Below are positions 17,859-25,860 of a stretch of 50,630 bases of DNA, in pieces. The stretch's first letter is position 1; every line of letters begins with the position of its first letter. The notes beneath the pieces are model-generated. The model did not search any database, was not told where the DNA came from, and saw nothing but the letters and a program-made list of their open reading frames with translations. Position numbers and translations under genes: made by a program. This stretch comes from Dysgonomonas sp. 521 (GTDB taxonomy: Bacteria; Bacteroidota; Bacteroidia; Bacteroidales; Dysgonomonadaceae): contig NZ_QVMO01000018.1 in NCBI RefSeq assembly GCF_010501055.1, positions 1-50,630 of the forward strand, given 5' to 3'.

Positions 17859-18302
17859 ATGAAAAGCTATATAGATAAAAACCTGCAAGCTGGGGAAACG
17901 ATTGAGTACAAAGCGCACGTACATTGGTGCATCTTCTTTTCGCCGGTTGTCTTGCTATTAGTCGGCATCCACTTTTTCCCAGCTTCCAATATGTTTGAAC
18001 ATCTTATTGGAATTGTGGCATTACCTCTCGGCATATTCACATTACTCAGAAGCTTGTACATGAAAATCGGAACACATTATGTGGTAACCAACAAACGGGT
18101 AATACTTAAACAAGGCTTGTTAAGCCGTAACGCAATGGAATTGATGCTGACCAAATGCGAAGGACTGAGCATCAATCAAGGACTTATCGGACGACTATTG
18201 GGATTCGGAACAATCCTCCTGACAACCGGAGGGGCAACCAACGTATTTAGTTACGTTACCGATCCGATAGAGTTTAGGAATGCGATAAATGCGCAGTTGT
18301 AG
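17859..18302 (+). CDS. Bacterial PH-domain membrane protein (DUF304)
   Basis: A 147-aa protein with two adjacent hydrophobic helices (about 25-43 and 48-66) followed by a bacterial PH domain (YVVTNKRVILKQGLLSRNAMELML). The conserved tyrosine-rich VTNKRV and IGRLLGFGTILLTTGG segments are typical of this YdbS/DUF304 group. It lies 11 bp after traQ on the same strand and before a terminator, so it is probably co-transcribed with the tra operon. A link to conjugation is only positional. Confidence 0.8.
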   Translation: MKSYIDKNLQAGETIEYKAHVHWCIFFSPVVLLLVGIHFFPASNMFEHLIGIVALPLGIFTLLRSLYMKIGTHYVVTNKRVILKQGLLSRNAMELMLTKCEGLSINQGLIGRLLGFGTILLTTGGATNVFSYVTDPIEFRNAINAQL

Positions 18303-18307
18303 TTTAG

Positions 18308-18341
18308 AACAGGCAGGAGGATGAAGGTCTTTCTGCCTGTT
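18308..18341 (+). terminator. Terminator of the tra operon
   Basis: AACAGGCAG at 18308-18316 pairs with CTGCCTGTT at 18333-18341, giving a 9-bp stem with a 16-nt loop, followed by a short T tract. It begins 5 bp after the PH-domain gene stop. Confidence 0.65.
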
Positions 18342-18362
18342 TAGCTAAATATTATTATGTTA

Positions 18363-18905
18363 TCAAACAGATATTGATCCTTTTATTTTTATACCTTCTT
18401 TTATCTTAAATCCTTCATTGTATATAAAAGGTCTCGTCATGTGTTTATTAGTTTGTAAAAACCCAATTATAAAACGTTCCTGACATAATTCTCCTTTTTT
18501 ATTCGTAAAGGAGACAAGTAATTCAATCTCTATTTGGCTATTTTTCTTGTAGTCAACATCATTAGGTAGATTATATGAAATTTCTATTGCTTTACATTCG
18601 TATCCTTTTATAAATATAGGATTTATTGAATCTTTGGATGCAGAATGATTTGCTTTATCAAAATATCCAAATTCACCATTTAGCCTAATACTGGTATTAA
18701 TTATATTCATTGGTTGATTTCCTGCATTTGTATATACAACAATTAATCTTATTTCATGATCAGAAGACTTTGACTCGGCAGGAGTCAAGAATACCAATTT
18801 TTTTCGATAAAAGAATTGCCTATAAGTGTTTATACCCGATAAAATAAGAGCAATGGCACTAATGATTATTGTAATAATAGTTATGGTACACATAATTGTA
18901 TGCAA
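18363..18905 (-). CDS. Hypothetical membrane-anchored protein
   Basis: 180 aa, not recognised. An N-terminal hydrophobic helix (about residues 5-25) is followed by a mixed alpha/beta domain with YTNAGNQPMNIINTSIRLNG, reminiscent of immunoglobulin-like folds. The DNA is visibly more AT-rich than the tra genes, suggesting separate acquisition. It lies convergent with the tra operon and 22 bp downstream of the next minus-strand gene, so the two may be co-transcribed. Confidence 0.6.
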   Translation of the reverse strand: MHTIMCTITIITIIISAIALILSGINTYRQFFYRKKLVFLTPAESKSSDHEIRLIVVYTNAGNQPMNIINTSIRLNGEFGYFDKANHSASKDSINPIFIKGYECKAIEISYNLPNDVDYKKNSQIEIELLVSFTNKKGELCQERFIIGFLQTNKHMTRPFIYNEGFKIKEGIKIKGSISV

Positions 18906-18927
18906 ATTAATCTATTTGAGAATGAAA

Positions 18928-19335
18928 TTAGTTCAATGGAATATCTTTCGCTTGCTTTATCAGGAACTGCTCGACAGTCAAGTTTTCTACGTTCGTAGCC
19001 TTACTTACCAGAGCATATTTGTCGATAAGTTCTTTCAGATATTTAGGCGGAAGATGCAGGTAAGCGAATAGATTTTCATGATAACTTAGCCGGAAACCAA
19101 TCATCACACCGTCTTCCTCGTCTTCGTGGTTGAGCATAAAGACGATATAGTTCCCTTCTTTATCAGCTTCAATATTCAAAATAATCTCGGCATCCGAAAG
19201 CTTCTGTACCGGAGGGTTATTCTCACCTAATACTTCATATTCAAAATCTATCCAACCAAGTTTGCGGTAAGAAGCAAACAGCTCCCGAAGTTCATCAGTG
19301 GTCAGATGGGTTATATCGTAAAATACTTCAGCCAT
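18928..19335 (-). CDS. Hypothetical acidic protein
   Basis: 135 aa, not recognised. It is acidic, soluble, lacks signal or membrane segments, and has an Asp/Glu-rich central stretch (LNHEDEEDGV) and a helical C-terminus (PPKYLKELIDKYALVSKA). It is upstream of the previous minus-strand gene with a 22-bp gap, and its start is 189 bp from arsR, divergent. Function cannot be proposed. Confidence 0.6.
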   Translation of the reverse strand: MAEVFYDITHLTTDELRELFASYRKLGWIDFEYEVLGENNPPVQKLSDAEIILNIEADKEGNYIVFMLNHEDEEDGVMIGFRLSYHENLFAYLHLPPKYLKELIDKYALVSKATNVENLTVEQFLIKQAKDIPLN

Positions 19336-19465
19336 AGTTTTATGAGATAAACTTTGTGTAAAGATACTATTTCTTTCCCGAATAACTAATTAGCAGCATA
19401 TCTCCGTTTTGTATGACCTACATTTATAATTCAACTCATGAAAACTTCATAATAGCAAAAATATC

Positions 19466-19510
19466 ATTCGCAATCTTGCGAATAAAAAAAACTATTCGTA
19501 TATTTGCGAA
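19466..19510 (+). promoter_or_regulatory. Two ArsR-type operators and the ars promoter
   Basis: Site 1 at 19466-19483 is a perfect dyad, ATTCGCAA-TC-TTGCGAAT. Site 2 at 19495-19510 is the related imperfect dyad TTCGTATATTTGCGAA. A TAnnTTTG -7 box, TATATTTG, lies inside site 2 at 19499-19506, so a repressor bound there would block RNA polymerase directly. The arsR ATG follows 14 bp later. Together with 19869-19884 the sites share TTCG, a variable centre, then TTGCGAA. Confidence 0.75.
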
Positions 19511-19524
19511 CTGAAATAAAGAAT

Positions 19525-19851
19525 ATGTCAAAGCAAGAACTTACAAAAGAACAAGAGCAAATTGCTCGTTTTGCAAAAGCATTGGGGCATCCTATCCGTA
19601 TCGCTATCCTTCAAATGCTTGCCAACCAGTCATGTTGTTATCATGGCGATATGTCGGAAATACTACCTATTGCCAAAAGTACGTTGTCGCAACACCTTAA
19701 CGAACTAAAAGATGCAGGCTTGATACAAGGGACTATAACTCTCCCAACAGTGAAATACTGTATCAATGATGAAAATTGGGAGAAAGCAAAAAGTATGTTT
19801 GCTACACTTTTTGTGGCGGTTAAGAATGAAGATAGTTGCAAGACCCGATAA
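19525..19851 (+). CDS. arsR: ArsR-family metalloregulator
   Basis: ATG 19525 is chosen over an upstream TTG because it follows the operators; this gives 108 aa. The winged-helix DNA-reading segment is AKSTLSQHLNELKDAGLI at about 50-67. Cys37 and Cys38 sit in NQSCCYHGD, and further Cys occur at 79 and 105, so As(III) binding through a CC pair plus another Cys is plausible. It should repress its own operon and release on arsenite. Two palindromic sites lie directly upstream and one downstream. Confidence 0.92.
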   Translation: MSKQELTKEQEQIARFAKALGHPIRIAILQMLANQSCCYHGDMSEILPIAKSTLSQHLNELKDAGLIQGTITLPTVKYCINDENWEKAKSMFATLFVAVKNEDSCKTR

Positions 19852-19868
19852 AAAATTTACCCAACACG

Positions 19869-19884
19869 TTCGTCTGTTTGCGAA
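19869..19884 (+). promoter_or_regulatory. Third ArsR-type operator, inside the operon
   Basis: TTCGTCTGTTTGCGAA differs from site 2 upstream of arsR at two positions only. It lies 17 bp after the arsR stop and 33 bp before the acetyltransferase gene. A weak -7-like TCTGTTTG lies within it. It could give a second regulated start for the resistance genes. Confidence 0.65.
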
Positions 19885-19917
19885 TTGTGCGTACAAAAGC
19901 GAATTGAATAATTATAT

Positions 19918-20412
19918 ATGAATATAAGAAGAGTAACATTGGACGATACCCATAGGATTTGTGAAATATATAACTATTACATAGAGAATACAGCTGTAAC
20001 ATTTGAAACTGCCCCTGTTTCAGAAGTAGAAATGAAAGGGCGTATCAGTGAGATAATTGATTCGGGATTTTCTTATTATGTGGGAGAAATAGAAGGCAAT
20101 ATAGTAGGATACTATTATATCCATAGATGGAACGGCAGATGCGCTTATTCATCTACGAAAGAGGTTACAATTTATTTAGATAAAGAGCAAACCGGAAAAG
20201 GATTCGGTACAGTACTATATAATCATTTATTCCAAAACTTAGACAAAGAAAATACTCATTTGCTAATTGCCGGAATTTGTATTCCGAATGAAGGTAGCGT
20301 GAAATTACATGAGAAATTCGGATTCAAACAGGCTTCTCATATGAAAGAAATCGGCTGGAAGTTCGATCAATGGCGGGATGTTGGTCATTGGTTGCTTAAT
20401 CTCAATAATTAA
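19918..20412 (+). CDS. arsN: GNAT acetyltransferase, ArsN-like
   Basis: This 164-aa protein belongs to the phosphinothricin-acetyltransferase-like branch of GNAT enzymes: N-terminal ICEIYNYYIENTAVTFE, acetyl-CoA loop EQTGKGFGTVLYNHLF at about 91-106, and a C-terminal KFDQWRDVGHWLL. In ars operons such enzymes (ArsN1) acetylate the organoarsenical antibiotic arsinothricin. Location directly after arsR makes that the best guess, but phosphinothricin or another amine substrate cannot be excluded. It precedes acr3 by 11 bp. Confidence 0.75.
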   Translation: MNIRRVTLDDTHRICEIYNYYIENTAVTFETAPVSEVEMKGRISEIIDSGFSYYVGEIEGNIVGYYYIHRWNGRCAYSSTKEVTIYLDKEQTGKGFGTVLYNHLFQNLDKENTHLLIAGICIPNEGSVKLHEKFGFKQASHMKEIGWKFDQWRDVGHWLLNLNN

Positions 20413-20423
20413 ATTAAAAGGCG

Positions 20424-21473
20424 ATGAAAAAAAATAAAATGAGTTTTTTAGATAAGAATCTTACACTGTGGATTTTTCTGGCAATGGGTATCGGTGTAGC
20501 TTTAGGTTACTTTTCCCCCTCTGTTAGTTCAACCATTGATTCCATGTCTAAAGGAACTACAAATATTCCACTTGCTATCGGGCTTATCTTAATGATGTAT
20601 CCGCCATTGGCAAAAGTCGATTACAAGCAATTACCAAAGGTTTTCAAGAACGTAAAAATATTATCAGTCTCGTTAATCCTGAATTGGATTATCGGGCCAA
20701 TCCTGATGTTTATACTCGCTATCGTGTTTTTACATGATTACCCCGAATATATGGTTGGAGTTATCTTGATAGGATTAGCCCGCTGTATAGCGATGGTTCT
20801 TGTGTGGAATGATTTGGCGGAAGGGAATACGGAATACGGTGCAGGGTTAGTTGCCTTGAATAGTATTTTTCAGGTATTCTTTTACAGTTTCTACGCTTGG
20901 TTGTTTGTCACTAAACTTCCTCCCCTTTTCGGGTTTGAAGGGGCTATCGTTGATATTTCCATTGGCACGATAGCTGAAACGGTTACTATCTACTTAGGTA
21001 TTCCTTTCTTAATGGGAATATTGAGCCGACTTATATTAGTGAAATGGAAAGGTGAACAATGGTATAAGGAAAAGTTTATCCCGAAAATATCTCCGATAAC
21101 CTTAATCGCACTGTTATTTACAATCGTCCTTATGTTCAGCCTGAAAGGTGAACTGATTGTGCAAATACCAATGGATGTAGTTCGCATAGCCATACCGCTA
21201 CTTATTTATTTTGTCGTAATGTTCCTGCTTAGCTTCTTCGCTGGTAAGCTTGTGGGGGCTTCATACGACAAAAATGCTTCCATTGCTTTCACTGCCACCG
21301 GAAACAATTTTGAACTGGCTATTGCAGTGGCAATCGGTGTATTCGGATTACATAGCGGACAAGCCTTTGCCGGAGTAGTCGGACCATTGGTCGAAGTTCC
21401 GGTATTGATCCTATTGGTAAATTTAGCTTTTTGGTTTAGAAAGAAATATTATAATAAACATAGTACAAACTAA
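20424..21473 (+). CDS. acr3: Acr3 arsenite efflux permease
   Basis: A 349-aa polytopic protein with about ten transmembrane segments. The conserved ACR3 segment [19 protein letters not shown] contains the essential Cys at residue 121, and [13 protein letters not shown] carries the conserved Glu near residue 294. It exports As(OH)3 using the membrane potential. Length is typical and no ATPase partner (ArsA) is present. It is the main efflux gene of this operon. Confidence 0.93.
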   Translation: MKKNKMSFLDKNLTLWIFLAMGIGVALGYFSPSVSSTIDSMSKGTTNIPLAIGLILMMYPPLAKVDYKQLPKVFKNVKILSVSLILNWIIGPILMFILAIVFLHDYPEYMVGVILIGLARCIAMVLVWNDLAEGNTEYGAGLVALNSIFQVFFYSFYAWLFVTKLPPLFGFEGAIVDISIGTIAETVTIYLGIPFLMGILSRLILVKWKGEQWYKEKFIPKISPITLIALLFTIVLMFSLKGELIVQIPMDVVRIAIPLLIYFVVMFLLSFFAGKLVGASYDKNASIAFTATGNNFELAIAVAIGVFGLHSGQAFAGVVGPLVEVPVLILLVNLAFWFRKKYYNKHSTN

Positions 21474-21488
21474 TAAAATGACAGTCAA

Positions 21489-21917
21489 ATGAAAAAGAGT
21501 ATTTTAATCGGGCTTTTTGCCGTATTGTTAGTTGCCTGCGGTGGCAAAACACAAAAAAACAACGCACAAGCTACCAGGACGGAAGCTAAAGAGCAAGTAG
21601 CGGATGCTTCTACTGTGAACGTTTACTATTTCCACGGCAAACAGCGTTGTAAAACTTGTATTGCAGTGGGTAATGTAACAGAAAAGACCATAAAAGAACT
21701 TTACGCGGACAATCCCCATGTGGAATTCATTGAAGTAAAAACCGATGAGGAGAAAAATGCTTCGCTTGTAGAAAAATACGAAGTAACGTGGAATGCTCTT
21801 ATCATTGCTAAAGGGGACAATTCCATAGATATTACCGACAAAGCATTTGCTACTGCCATCAATACTCCTGAAAGTCTCACCGACCTTATCAAAGCCGAAG
21901 TCAATAAAAGGTTATGA
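21489..21917 (+). CDS. arsF: ArsF-family thioredoxin-like lipoprotein
   Basis: A 142-aa lipoprotein: signal KKSILIGLFAVLLVAC with lipid Cys17. The mature domain is thioredoxin-like with a CxxC pair, Cys54 and Cys57, in YYFHGKQRCKTC. This group is annotated as ArsF, a component associated with reduction of nitroaromatic arsenicals in arsEFG-type operons. The signal places it outside the cytoplasm, which fits a thiol reductase at the membrane surface. The stop overlaps arsG by 4 bp. Confidence 0.8.
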   Translation: MKKSILIGLFAVLLVACGGKTQKNNAQATRTEAKEQVADASTVNVYYFHGKQRCKTCIAVGNVTEKTIKELYADNPHVEFIEVKTDEEKNASLVEKYEVTWNALIIAKGDNSIDITDKAFATAINTPESLTDLIKAEVNKRL

Positions 21918-22615
21918 TGGAGTTTTTGCAGAATCTGGTCGATGGGTCTAACTTCCCATTACTGACAGCATTCCTCTTGGGGTTAATGACAGCCATCAGT
22001 CCTTGCCCGCTGGCTACCAATATCACTGCCACGGCTTATCTAAGCAAAGACATCGGCGATAAGCACAGAGTGATGTTTAACGGCGTGTTCTATACGCTTG
22101 GCAGAATGTTCACTTACACAGTGCTTGGACTGATTTTCTATTTCGGAGCAAGCCAGTTTCAGGTAGCCAAATTACTGCAAAACGTAGGCGGGATGTGGCT
22201 GGGAATAGCATTGGTTATTATTGGGATATTTATGTTGGATATTATCAAAGTAAAGCTTCCGGGAATGAGCAAGCTAACCTCAAAGATAGAAAACAAAAAA
22301 GGAAAGAAAACCTACCTTGATGCTTTCTTGCTTGGATTACTCTTTGCTCTTGCTTTCTGCCCATACAGCGGTGTTTTGTATTTCGGCGGATTGATACCGA
22401 TGACGATTGCCAGCCCGTCAGGGTTATTGCTTCCGCCTGTATTCGCTATTGCCACAGGACTGCCTGTCATCATCATCGCATGGCTTTTGGCCTATAGCGT
22501 AAGTAACGTGGGAAAATTCTATAACAAAATGAGTGTTTTTCAAAAATGGTTCAAATGGATTGTGGCAGCGATATTTATTGTGGTCGGCATCTATTATATA
22601 ATAACAGGAATTTAA
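21914..22615 (+). CDS. arsG: ArsG-family CcdA-like membrane protein
   Basis: 233 aa with six or so transmembrane helices in the DsbD/CcdA pattern. A single Cys lies in each half: Cys31 in AISPCPLATN and Cys149 in ALAFCPYSG, the same arrangement as the electron-shuttling pair of CcdA. Family annotation calls it an aromatic arsenical efflux permease (ArsG). From sequence alone an electron carrier is equally plausible, because a thioredoxin-like gene lies on either side. Confidence 0.8.
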   Translation: MMEFLQNLVDGSNFPLLTAFLLGLMTAISPCPLATNITATAYLSKDIGDKHRVMFNGVFYTLGRMFTYTVLGLIFYFGASQFQVAKLLQNVGGMWLGIALVIIGIFMLDIIKVKLPGMSKLTSKIENKKGKKTYLDAFLLGLLFALAFCPYSGVLYFGGLIPMTIASPSGLLLPPVFAIATGLPVIIIAWLLAYSVSNVGKFYNKMSVFQKWFKWIVAAIFIVVGIYYIITGI

Positions 22616-22626
22616 TAATTACAAAT

Positions 22627-22860
22627 ATGGAAATCATAGTATTGGGTACAGGTTGTGCCAAATGTAAAACAACCTACGAAACAGTAAAGAAAGTAATTGA
22701 AGAGAATGGATTAGATGTAAAACTGTCCAAACAGGAAGATATTATGGAAATTATGAAATACAACGTGATGTCTTTGCCGGGTATAGTTGTGGACGGTGAA
22801 GTAAAAATCAAAGGTCATGTCCCTTCTGAAAGCGAAATCCGCCAGTTATTGGGAGTATAA
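22627..22860 (+). CDS. Small thioredoxin-like redox protein
   Basis: ATG 22627 gives 77 aa; a longer frame from 22546 would overlap arsG and is rejected. It has the CxxC motif GTGCAKC (Cys10, Cys13) and ends after a cis-Pro-type segment (MSLPGIVVDGEVKIKG). This is the MTH895/TM0996-type glutaredoxin-like family that often accompanies ars permeases. It is cytoplasmic and may feed electrons to ArsG or to the permease next door. It could be the ArsE equivalent, but I cannot confirm that. Confidence 0.8.
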   Translation: MEIIVLGTGCAKCKTTYETVKKVIEENGLDVKLSKQEDIMEIMKYNVMSLPGIVVDGEVKIKGHVPSESEIRQLLGV

Positions 22861-22871
22861 CAAAGCCAAAT

Positions 22872-24215
22872 ATGGAAACTAAGAAAGAGTTGAAAATCCT
22901 GCTTTGGATGGTTGTCATTTTCGCCGGAGTATTTTTCCTGCCTTTAGGCAGCGAACGGTTTATGACAGCGATTGATGCGACACTCGACTTATCGAAATGG
23001 TACGCACAGGAACACGTTGTCATGTGCCTTCTGCCTGCTTTCTTCATTGCAGGGGTGATAGCTGTTTTTATCAGTCAGGGTGCGGCATTGAAGTATTTCG
23101 GAGCAAATGCTAAAAAATGGCTATCCTACACAGTTGCTGCTGTTTCGGGTGCTATTCTGGCGGTATGCTCCTGCACTATTCTGCCGTTGTTTACCAGTAT
23201 CTATAAACGTGGAGCCGGATTAGGGCCTGCTATTGCATTCCTGTATTCAGGACCGGCAATCAGCATACTGTCTATTATTCTCACATGGCGTATTCTTGGA
23301 GTGGAAATGGGTGTCGCCCGTATGATTGGGGCAGTTACATTTTCGGTTATTATCGGACTGGTGATGTCGTTTATCTATCGCAAAGAGGAAAAAGCGAAAA
23401 AAGAAGAACAGATGAACATTACTGTTCCTCCGGCTAAACGCCCGATGTCAAAGACGATGTTCCATTTCTTTACGTTGGTATTTATCCTTGTCTTTGCTAA
23501 TTGGGGTGCTCCTGCTGTGGATGATACTTCAAGTATATGGTTCTATATCTTTACTTATAAATGGTATATAACAGGCGCACTTTCCCTTCTGCTTGCTTAT
23601 TCCCTGATAGCTATATTGAAAATTAAATGGCAATGGGTTATAGCCGGAGTTATCGCCACTGCAAGTTCAGCAGTACTGGCATATCAATTTGTGCCGAACC
23701 CAAAACTGGTTCCACTTGTTCCGATGATTGTCGGCATTGCAGCCCTATCCCTTGTTACCTTGTTGGATAAACGGGATGCCGAAAACAAAGAATGGACACT
23801 TTCTGCCTGGGGATTTGCCAAACAGATAATGCCGTTGCTCGCTATCGGAGTGGTTACAGCAGGCTTCCTGCTCGGCTCTACGCACGATGATACTGCGATT
23901 GCGGGTGTGATACCCAATGAATGGATTGAATGGGCGGTAGGTGGAAACTCCCTATTGTCGAACTTCTTTGCCAGTTTTACAGGAGCGTTCATGTACTTTG
24001 CCACATTGACCGAAGTACCGATTATTCAAGGATTGCTTGCTTCCGGTATGGGAAAAGGCCCTGCATTAGCTTTGCTTCTTGCAGGCCCTTCGCTTTCCTT
24101 ACCGAATATGCTCGTTATACGAGGTGTTATGGGTACGCAAAAGACGGTTGTCTATGTAACACTGGTCATTATCATGGCGACAATCTCCGGTCTGGTTTAT
24201 GGAACATTCTTTTAA
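22872..24215 (+). CDS. DUF318-family permease, ArsP-like
   Basis: 447 aa with about 8-10 transmembrane helices. AVCSCTILPLFTSIYKRGAG at about 97-116 carries the Cys99-x-Cys101 pair and the GAG loop typical of UPF0718/DUF318 permeases; a second GPSLSLPNMLVIRG segment follows near the C-terminus. ArsP, a methylarsenite exporter, belongs to this family, so organoarsenical efflux is inferred. It sits between the small thioredoxin and arsC, 11 bp after the former. Confidence 0.8.
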   Translation: METKKELKILLWMVVIFAGVFFLPLGSERFMTAIDATLDLSKWYAQEHVVMCLLPAFFIAGVIAVFISQGAALKYFGANAKKWLSYTVAAVSGAILAVCSCTILPLFTSIYKRGAGLGPAIAFLYSGPAISILSIILTWRILGVEMGVARMIGAVTFSVIIGLVMSFIYRKEEKAKKEEQMNITVPPAKRPMSKTMFHFFTLVFILVFANWGAPAVDDTSSIWFYIFTYKWYITGALSLLLAYSLIAILKIKWQWVIAGVIATASSAVLAYQFVPNPKLVPLVPMIVGIAALSLVTLLDKRDAENKEWTLSAWGFAKQIMPLLAIGVVTAGFLLGSTHDDTAIAGVIPNEWIEWAVGGNSLLSNFFASFTGAFMYFATLTEVPIIQGLLASGMGKGPALALLLAGPSLSLPNMLVIRGVMGTQKTVVYVTLVIIMATISGLVYGTFF

Positions 24216-24227
24216 TAATACAACACA

Positions 24228-24686
24228 ATGAAAATATTGATTTTATGTACAGGAAATAGCTGTCGCAGCCAAATGGCTCACGGTTTCCTACAATCGTTTG
24301 ATAAAGGGATTGAAGTTTATTCAGCGGGAACAGAACCTGCAAAGGAAGTAAACCCGATGGCTGTCGAAGTAATGGCTGAAGCCGGAGTGGATATAAGTAA
24401 CCATACTCCGCATGATGTCAGGGAGTATATCAATCAAGCGTGGGATTATGTAATAACCGTTTGTGATGAAGCCAATGAAACCTGTCCTGTTTTTATTGGA
24501 AAGGTGGAACGACGCTTGCACTTTGGCTTTCGTGATCCGTCGAAAGCGGAAGGTACACCGGAATTTATCAAAGACCAGTTTCTCCGAACGAGGTTTGAGA
24601 TTAAAAATAAATTCGCCGAATTTTACATTACACAGATATTAAAAAAAGAAATGCCCAAATGTGCCTGCTCCGGCGCATGGGAATAA
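24228..24686 (+). CDS. arsC: Thioredoxin-coupled arsenate reductase
   Basis: This 152-aa low-molecular-weight phosphatase-like reductase has the P-loop CTGNSCRS with Cys7 and Arg13, and a redox pair Cys79 and Cys86. The spacing 7/79/86 matches the 10/82/89 triad of the Staphylococcus pI258-type enzyme. It converts arsenate to arsenite for export by Acr3, with electrons from thioredoxin. A basic C-terminus ends in KCACSGAWE with extra cysteines. Confidence 0.93.
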   Translation: MKILILCTGNSCRSQMAHGFLQSFDKGIEVYSAGTEPAKEVNPMAVEVMAEAGVDISNHTPHDVREYINQAWDYVITVCDEANETCPVFIGKVERRLHFGFRDPSKAEGTPEFIKDQFLRTRFEIKNKFAEFYITQILKKEMPKCACSGAWE

Positions 24687-24700
24687 AACGGCAATAGGTT

Positions 24701-25027
24701 ATGACTGAGTTATTTGAAAAAGGAGCCATCCTGAATATGGCAGAAATGGTTGAATACTCAACCGGTGGTGTTATCAGTAAACAGGTATTGAAAAATGATG
24801 CGGGAAACATAACCCTCTTTTCGTTCGATAAAGGACAGGGATTAAGCGAACATACTGCACCGTTTGATGCTATGGTAGAAATTTTAGATGGGGAAGCTGA
24901 AATTTCAATAGCAGGCAAACCGTTAGTGCTGGTTACTGGTCAGTCTGTAATTATGCCTGCGGGTATTCCTCATGCTTTGTATGCAAGCAAACAGTTTAAG
25001 ATGTTGCTTACTATGATTAAAGGGTAA
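24701..25027 (+). CDS. Cupin-domain protein
   Basis: 108 aa, a single cupin barrel: FDKGQGLSEHTAPFDAMVEILDGEAEIS (motif 1, one His) and MPAGIPHALYA (motif 2, one His). Metal binding by these His residues is likely. It is the last gene of the ars operon, 14 bp after arsC and ahead of the terminator. Function is unknown; similar cupins occur in several ars and redox operons. Confidence 0.85.
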   Translation: MTELFEKGAILNMAEMVEYSTGGVISKQVLKNDAGNITLFSFDKGQGLSEHTAPFDAMVEILDGEAEISIAGKPLVLVTGQSVIMPAGIPHALYASKQFKMLLTMIKG

Positions 25028-25160
25028 AGGAGTAGAAACTGAATGTATATCACATCAGGTGATAAGCTTTATTTTAGGAAAAGTATGAGAAAAACTATCG
25101 TTTTTTCTTTTGGTTTTTTGCTTCTTTTTTGACCGCTCAGGCTCACTGTAAAAAGAAGTC

Positions 25161-25182
25161 GGGCGGAAAAAACCGCCCTTTT
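25161..25182. terminator. Bidirectional terminator between ars operon and PcfJ block
   Basis: GGGCGG at 25161-25166 and CCGCCC at 25173-25178 form a 6-bp GC stem with a 6-A loop, followed by TTTT. It lies between the convergent ars operon and the gene at 25184. The preceding 25028-25160 holds nothing else. Confidence 0.85.
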
Positions 25183-25183
25183 G

Positions 25184-25849
25184 TTACTTTATTTCGGAGA
25201 CATACCAACTGTCTTGATACTTGTCGCCAATCAGGTTAAATACACCCGATAATCCGCTATCGTTGGCGTGTTTCTTGGCTTCACTGATTGTGCCGAATTC
25301 GCCTAATTTATTGAAGCCGATAAATAGTTTGTATCTATCGCTGTTCTCCTTATGCTTCTTAACTTCTTCTTGTAACATCGCATACATTTTTTGATAATTC
25401 GTTTTCTTCTGTTCTAATTTGCCGTAAACCTTCAATAGCTGTTCGTCCGTATCAATGTTGAAAAACAAGTCATTGTGTTTTTTGTAGTCAATATATCGGG
25501 CAATGGCTCTTTCGACTTTGGTAATCTGTGCTTTTGCCGATGCTACTTTACCTAACAAAAAATCAAAACCAGTCTGTAAACCTGTACGCTTGTCGTAATA
25601 GCAATGATATACCTGAACTCTTTTTCTCGGATATTTGCACACTAACTTTGCCTTACGCCATTCGATAAGCCACCGCCAACGGTCTAACATATCACGGGGG
25701 ATGTCTATTTTGTGCAAGACTTCCCGGCTTCTGTCCTCGTGGCGAATTTCAAAAGTGATATATACCCAATGTTCAATACCCAGTTCTCGTTCCGCTTTTG
25801 CAAGGTCTTTCGCATACTGCATCCAATCGTCCATTTTTTCCTGTGCCAT
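25184..25849 (-). CDS. Hypothetical protein, coiled-coil region
   Basis: 221 aa, not recognised. The middle (about 100-170) is a charged helical, coiled-coil-like region, and the C-terminus (KLFIGFNKLGEFGTISEAKKHANDSGLSGVFNLIGDKYQDSWYVSE) looks like a compact alpha/beta domain. It has no signal peptide. It is the most downstream gene of the minus-strand PcfK/PcfJ block. Similar genes accompany PcfJ in other Bacteroidales ICEs, as far as I recall. Confidence 0.55.
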   Translation of the reverse strand: MAQEKMDDWMQYAKDLAKAERELGIEHWVYITFEIRHEDRSREVLHKIDIPRDMLDRWRWLIEWRKAKLVCKYPRKRVQVYHCYYDKRTGLQTGFDFLLGKVASAKAQITKVERAIARYIDYKKHNDLFFNIDTDEQLLKVYGKLEQKKTNYQKMYAMLQEEVKKHKENSDRYKLFIGFNKLGEFGTISEAKKHANDSGLSGVFNLIGDKYQDSWYVSEIK

Positions 25850-25860
25850 GATATTACTTA

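Noticed and set aside
22546..22626. Long form of the small thioredoxin starting inside arsG
   Set aside because: The thioredoxin fold begins at MEIIVLGTGC; the upstream part is arsG coding sequence in another frame.
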